NCBI GenBank assembly: GCA_002702705.1
Contig: PABH01000014.1
Span: 1-64,000 of the forward strand
DNA length: 64,000 nucleotides
Source: Anaerolineaceae bacterium
GTDB lineage: Bacteria > Chloroflexota > Anaerolineae > Anaerolineales > Anaerolineaceae
Direction of reading: 5' to 3'
Below the pieces are notes generated by a model. It made no database searches. It was not told where the DNA came from and was given only the letters and a program-made list of their open reading frames with translations. The position numbers and the translations under genes were made by a program. Below are positions 61,244 to 64,000 of the stretch, piece by piece (the stretch's first letter is position 1; each line of letters opens with the position of its first letter).

Positions 61244-61541
61244 TAAACAACCCATCTTTGATGTTGATCGTATCCTTCATGAACCAGCCCGTTTGATGAT
61301 TACGACCATTCTGTACACTGCTGAAGAAGCTGATTTTTTATTCTTACTACAACAGACTGGTTTAACCAAAGGTAATTTATCAGCCCATCTTTCCAAATTA
61401 GAGAAAGAGGATTACGTAGAAATTGAAAAAACGTACCGCGGAAAAGTACCGCAAACACTATGCCGATTGACAAAAACAGGCAGGAAAGCCTTTGAAGATT
61501 ATCGCCGCCAATTGAATAAAATATTAAAAGAAATGAAATAA
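61236..61541 (+). CDS. winged-helix transcriptional regulator (HTH_34/PF13601-like)
   Basis: 101 residues from the ATG at 61236 (GGAGG upstream), one winged helix: RILHEPARLMITTILYTAEEA, recognition helix TKGNLSAHLSKLEKEDYVEI and wing KTYRGKVPQTLCRLTKTGRK. This matches small ArsR/MarR-like repressors that contain only the DNA-binding fold. It lies in the operon it probably controls, and its likely sites are the palindromes at 60561-60592. Confidence 0.88.
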   Translation: MNDKQPIFDVDRILHEPARLMITTILYTAEEADFLFLLQQTGLTKGNLSAHLSKLEKEDYVEIEKTYRGKVPQTLCRLTKTGRKAFEDYRRQLNKILKEMK

Positions 61542-61551
61542 AGGAGAAGTT

Positions 61552-62490
61552 ATGCTGCACAATGCAATTGAAACCAATGGTTTATCACGGACTTTTGGCA
61601 GCTTAAAAGCCGTGAATCAGATTACATTTAGCGTTGATAAAGGATCGATTTTTGGATTTTTAGGCCCGAATGGGTCCGGTAAAACGACAACCATCCGTTT
61701 GTTATTGGGCTTGTTAGAGCCAACCTCCGGCAGTGCAAGCGTTTTGGGTTATGATCCCATTCGCGATGGACAGCAAATTCGAGAAAACTGCGGGGCTTTA
61801 TTGGAACACACAGGTTTGTACGAACGGCTAACGGCTTATGATAACCTCGATTTTTATGGACGGGTTTGGCGCATGCCGGCAGCAGATCGAAAAGCACGGA
61901 TTAAAGAATTGTTAGAGCATATTCATTTATATGACCGTCGAGACGAAATTGTTAAAGGCTGGAGCCGGGGTATGAAACAAAAACTGGCAGCCGCCCGGGC
62001 GATGATGCACCGTCCACAGTTGATTTTTTTAGATGAACCAACCGCGGGGCTTGATCCGGTTGCCTCGGTTGCATTTCGCGATGATTTATTGAATCTGGTA
62101 GAAAAAAATGGTGTCACGGTTTTCTTAACAACTCATAACCTGGCAGAAGCGGAAAAATTATGTCACCGGGTGGGTGTTATCCGGGAAGGACAATTGTTAT
62201 CCGTTGGATCTCCGGATGAACTGCGTCATAAACAGGGCAATTCACAGGTTGAAGTGATTGGTTCCGGATTTACAGAAACAACCTTGCAGCAGTTGCAGCT
62301 GCATCCGCAGGTGCGGGGAGTAACTGTGAAGGGGAATCATTTGACCGTTCAATTAAATGGTGACTCGGATTCGGCGTTTTTGGTGCCATTTTTGGTAACC
62401 CAAGATGTGCAGATTGATGAAGTTCGAAAAGGAAAAGCCAGTTTAGAAGAGGTGTTTATGACATTGATGGAGGAAGAAAATGTTAACTGA
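61552..62490 (+). CDS. ABC transporter ATPase
   Basis: 312 residues. Walker A GPNGSGKTTT, signature WSRGMKQKLAAARAM (non-canonical), Walker B LIFLDEPTAGLDP and switch His TTHNLAEAE. The C-terminal ~85 residues form the extra beta domain of the drug/antibiotic-export subgroup. The permease gene starts 11 bases inside its end, and the pair follows a winged-helix regulator and a six-TM protein. Such transporters usually expel lipophilic compounds or peptides; the ligand is unknown. Confidence 0.9.
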   Translation: MLHNAIETNGLSRTFGSLKAVNQITFSVDKGSIFGFLGPNGSGKTTTIRLLLGLLEPTSGSASVLGYDPIRDGQQIRENCGALLEHTGLYERLTAYDNLDFYGRVWRMPAADRKARIKELLEHIHLYDRRDEIVKGWSRGMKQKLAAARAMMHRPQLIFLDEPTAGLDPVASVAFRDDLLNLVEKNGVTVFLTTHNLAEAEKLCHRVGVIREGQLLSVGSPDELRHKQGNSQVEVIGSGFTETTLQQLQLHPQVRGVTVKGNHLTVQLNGDSDSAFLVPFLVTQDVQIDEVRKGKASLEEVFMTLMEEENVN

Positions 62491-63220
62491 TATGATGACC
62501 ATTATCCGGAAGGATTTAAAAGAAGTTCTGACAGCCCGTGGTACAGGAAAACGCGGTGGTTGGATGAGCGTCTTAATTTTTATTGGTTTGCTGGGTATAT
62601 TGATGCCATTACAAACCGGTGTGGAATGGTTAACCAACCCGATTCTGCCGATTTTATGGTCTTGGATTCCCGTGTTTTTAGTGGTGAGTGTCGTCACCGA
62701 TTCGTTTGCTGGTGAACGGGAACGGAACACTTTAGAAACCTTATTGGCCAGCCGTTTAACCGACCAGTCCATTTTATTTGGCAAAATTGGTGCAGCGGTA
62801 TTGTATGGTTGGGGATTAGGCATGGTTGGCAACCTTTTGGGCGCGGTTACTGTGAATGTGGTTTTTTGGCAGGGTCGATTGATGTTTTACCAACCTGTAC
62901 CATATTTGGCCTTTGTTTTTGCTTCTTTTTTGGTCAGCTTACTGATGGGGTCCATTGGCGTCTTGGTCTCTTTGAATGCGCCAACTGCGCGAGCGGCTTA
63001 TCAAAAATTATCCATTGTCATGCTTGTGGTTTGGTTTCTTCCAACAATTGGCATTACTGCCTTACCAATAAATATTCGCGAGAATATTGGCAAAGTGCTT
63101 GAAAATATTAATTTACCGATGGTAGGGGTTGGCCTTCTGGCTGTCATCTTGATCGCGGATTTGGTTTTGATCTTTGTTGCCAGACAGCGCTTTAAACGGG
63201 CAAAATTGATCTTGAATTAA
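62480..63220 (+). CDS. ABC-2 type permease
   Basis: 246 residues with six TM segments. MTIIRKDLKEVLTARGTGKRGG precedes the first TM segment, SFAGERERNTLETLLAS is the classic conserved loop of ABC2 permeases (GERE..TLE.LL), and four more TM segments follow. It is encoded overlapping the ATPase by 11 bases with GGAGGAAG upstream of the ATG. Export partner and direction as for the ATPase. Confidence 0.88.
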   Translation: MLTDMMTIIRKDLKEVLTARGTGKRGGWMSVLIFIGLLGILMPLQTGVEWLTNPILPILWSWIPVFLVVSVVTDSFAGERERNTLETLLASRLTDQSILFGKIGAAVLYGWGLGMVGNLLGAVTVNVVFWQGRLMFYQPVPYLAFVFASFLVSLLMGSIGVLVSLNAPTARAAYQKLSIVMLVVWFLPTIGITALPINIRENIGKVLENINLPMVGVGLLAVILIADLVLIFVARQRFKRAKLILN

Positions 63221-63317
63221 CGATCAACGATAAACAAATACCCCTGGCGGGGCACAGGCAGTGAAAAATCAAGAAATAAATCACTTAAAAGAGGATTTAC
63301 ACGAATATTGTTAAAGC

Positions 63318-63406
63318 GGTGCGACGCACTTTTTTTGACAGGGAAACTGTCTATTCCAAACAACTTGATAATTGGTTAGATGGGTGACAAGGAAGTGCGT
63401 TGCACC
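63318..63406. repeat. imperfect 14-bp inverted repeat
   Basis: GGTGCGACGCACTT (63318-63331) and AAGTGCGTTGCACC (63393-63406) differ at one position as inverted copies with a 61-base spacer. Each arm is itself near-palindromic (GTGCG/CGCAC). It may be a small mobile repeat, or part of a terminator, since seven T follow the first arm. Confidence 0.45.
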
Positions 63407-63435
63407 TGGCTTTATGGGGGATATTTTTTGTTTGT

Positions 63436-63479
63436 TGTTAAACAAATGATAATGTTTTGTTAAACAAACATTAATCTTT
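63436..63479 (+). promoter_or_regulatory. Pho-box-like 11-bp repeat array
   Basis: Four consecutive 11-bp units: TGTTAAACAAA (63436-63446), TGATAATGTTT, TGTTAAACAAA (63458-63468), CATTAATCTTT. Units 1 and 3 are identical, units 2 and 4 share seven of 11, so 18 of 22 bases repeat. PhoB/PhoP-type regulators bind direct repeats of 11 bp with TGTCA- or TTAACA-like cores, and the gene downstream is PhoU-related. Confidence 0.55.
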
Positions 63480-63539
63480 ATGGTAATATTAAAAGTTACA
63501 TACCTTATCATTGTGGCGAAAAGAGGAAGGTGGTGCCGT

Positions 63540-64000
63540 ATGTCAATTAAGGATATTTTTAAGAAAAAACCCAATAAGTTTTTAATGTTATTGGTTCGCC
63601 AAACCGAATTAACCATGCAAGGTTTGGATCTATTAAAACAATATTGCAAAAAACGTAATCGAAATATTGCAAAACAAATCGCCGCAACCGAAAAAGAAGC
63701 AGATGAAGTTCGACGCGTTCTGATTGAAGAACTGATGCGTACGTTTATTACCCCCTTTGACCGGGAAGATATTTTTTCTCTTTCCCGAGAAATTGATGAT
63801 ATTCTGGATTATACCCACACCACTGTGGAAGAAATGGAAATTTTGGATGTCAAGCCAAACTCGTATATGTTTCGGATGGCTTCCTTATTATATGACGCTG
63901 CTTTAGAGATCAATCTGGCCGTGCAGCGTTTGCAGAGTAATCACCTAACTGTGGCGAACGAACATGCCCAACGGGCAAAGAGTTTAGAAAACCGGGTAGA
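63540..64000 (+). CDS. DUF47/PhoU-like protein (5' part)
   Basis: 153 codons visible; the gene runs off the right edge. It opens SIKDIFKKKPNKFLML and shows the DUF47 pattern: a helix with RNRNIAKQIAATEKEADEV (metal-linked acidic motif EKEAD), then ITPFDREDIFSLSREIDDILDYTHTT. DUF47 proteins are PhoU-like helical bundles usually encoded beside a PiT phosphate transporter, which I expect just beyond the window. GAGGAAGG lies before the ATG. The 11-bp repeat array upstream fits control by phosphate starvation. Confidence 0.85.
   Translation, partial: MSIKDIFKKKPNKFLMLLVRQTELTMQGLDLLKQYCKKRNRNIAKQIAATEKEADEVRRVLIEELMRTFITPFDREDIFSLSREIDDILDYTHTTVEEMEILDVKPNSYMFRMASLLYDAALEINLAVQRLQSNHLTVANEHAQRAKSLENRV

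Larger units (their letters stand above)
63221..63539. other. 319-base intergenic region before the DUF47 gene
   Basis: It holds an imperfect inverted repeat, GGTGCGACGCACTT (63318-63331) and AAGTGCGTTGCACC (63393-63406, 13 of 14 matching), with a T7 run after the first arm; and four 11-bp units at 63436-63479 close to the gene that look like a Pho box. A TATGGT -10 candidate (63479-63484) is weak. Confidence 0.6.

Overview
The window looks like chromosome of a moderately AT-rich, single-membrane (monoderm-type), motile bacterium. My best guess is Chloroflexota, class Anaerolineae. This is inference from the general character of the proteins (FmdB-type zinc ribbon, zinc-ribbon/SH3 membrane protein, C39-like/TPR protein, HEXXH membrane-anchored protein, a divergent RelA/SpoT homologue, a tiny basic single-TM protein) and of the flagellar locus. 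No rRNA or tRNA gene is present to settle it, and no search was run. I saw no CRISPR array, IS element or prophage.

1-15,470: a flagellar cluster, all on + : end of flagellin, fliD, flaG, fliS, flgC, fliE, fliF, fliG, fliH, fliI, fliJ, a lytic transglycosylase, flgB, fliK, flgD, a TIGR02530-type flagellar operon protein, flgE, then a second FliK-like protein followed by a free-standing FlhB C-terminal domain (FlhX/YlqH type). Most neighbours overlap or lie within a few bases. No P-ring or L-ring gene is seen here. flgB is split from flgC by seven genes. The cluster ends at a strong terminator.

15,600-26,600: a GPH-type sugar:cation symporter and a DUF697 GTPase, then a minus-strand group that reads as a cell-envelope stress/bacitracin-type module: small membrane protein and LiaF-like protein (own terminator), response regulator, histidine kinase, Bcr-type ABC ATPase and permease, and UppP. 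Divergent from it is a phospholipid pair, an HtrB/PatA-like acyltransferase and a CDP-alcohol phosphatidyltransferase.

26,600-42,500, nearly all minus strand: quinone-reductase-like enzyme with its TetR regulator and visible operators; GNAT; DUF4013 protein; PfkB kinase; a GntR regulator fused to a periplasmic-binding-protein-like domain; zinc-ribbon/SH3 protein; RNase J; dnaA without dnaN next to it; FAD oxidoreductase with a UPF0104-type membrane protein; a large membrane protein; a previously untracked 46-residue membrane protein; Eis-like GNAT; FmdB.

42,700-58,300: D-aminopeptidase DppA with two NUDIX hydrolases, an AraC regulator and an Ntn-type amidohydrolase; then on minus nth, asparaginase, a metal-site-degenerate MBL protein, a GAF-PAS histidine kinase, an AAC(3)-like acetyltransferase, M23 peptidase and miaB; then on + a C39-like/TPR protein, an HEXXH protein and a HAD hydrolase; and a small four-TM protein on minus.

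58,300-64,000: a RelA/SpoT homologue whose hydrolase site is intact but whose synthetase site looks worn; a self-contained operon (membrane protein, winged-helix regulator, ABC ATPase, ABC permease) behind a promoter with two tandem palindromes; and the start of a DUF47/PhoU-like gene preceded by an 11-bp-phased repeat that looks like a Pho box.
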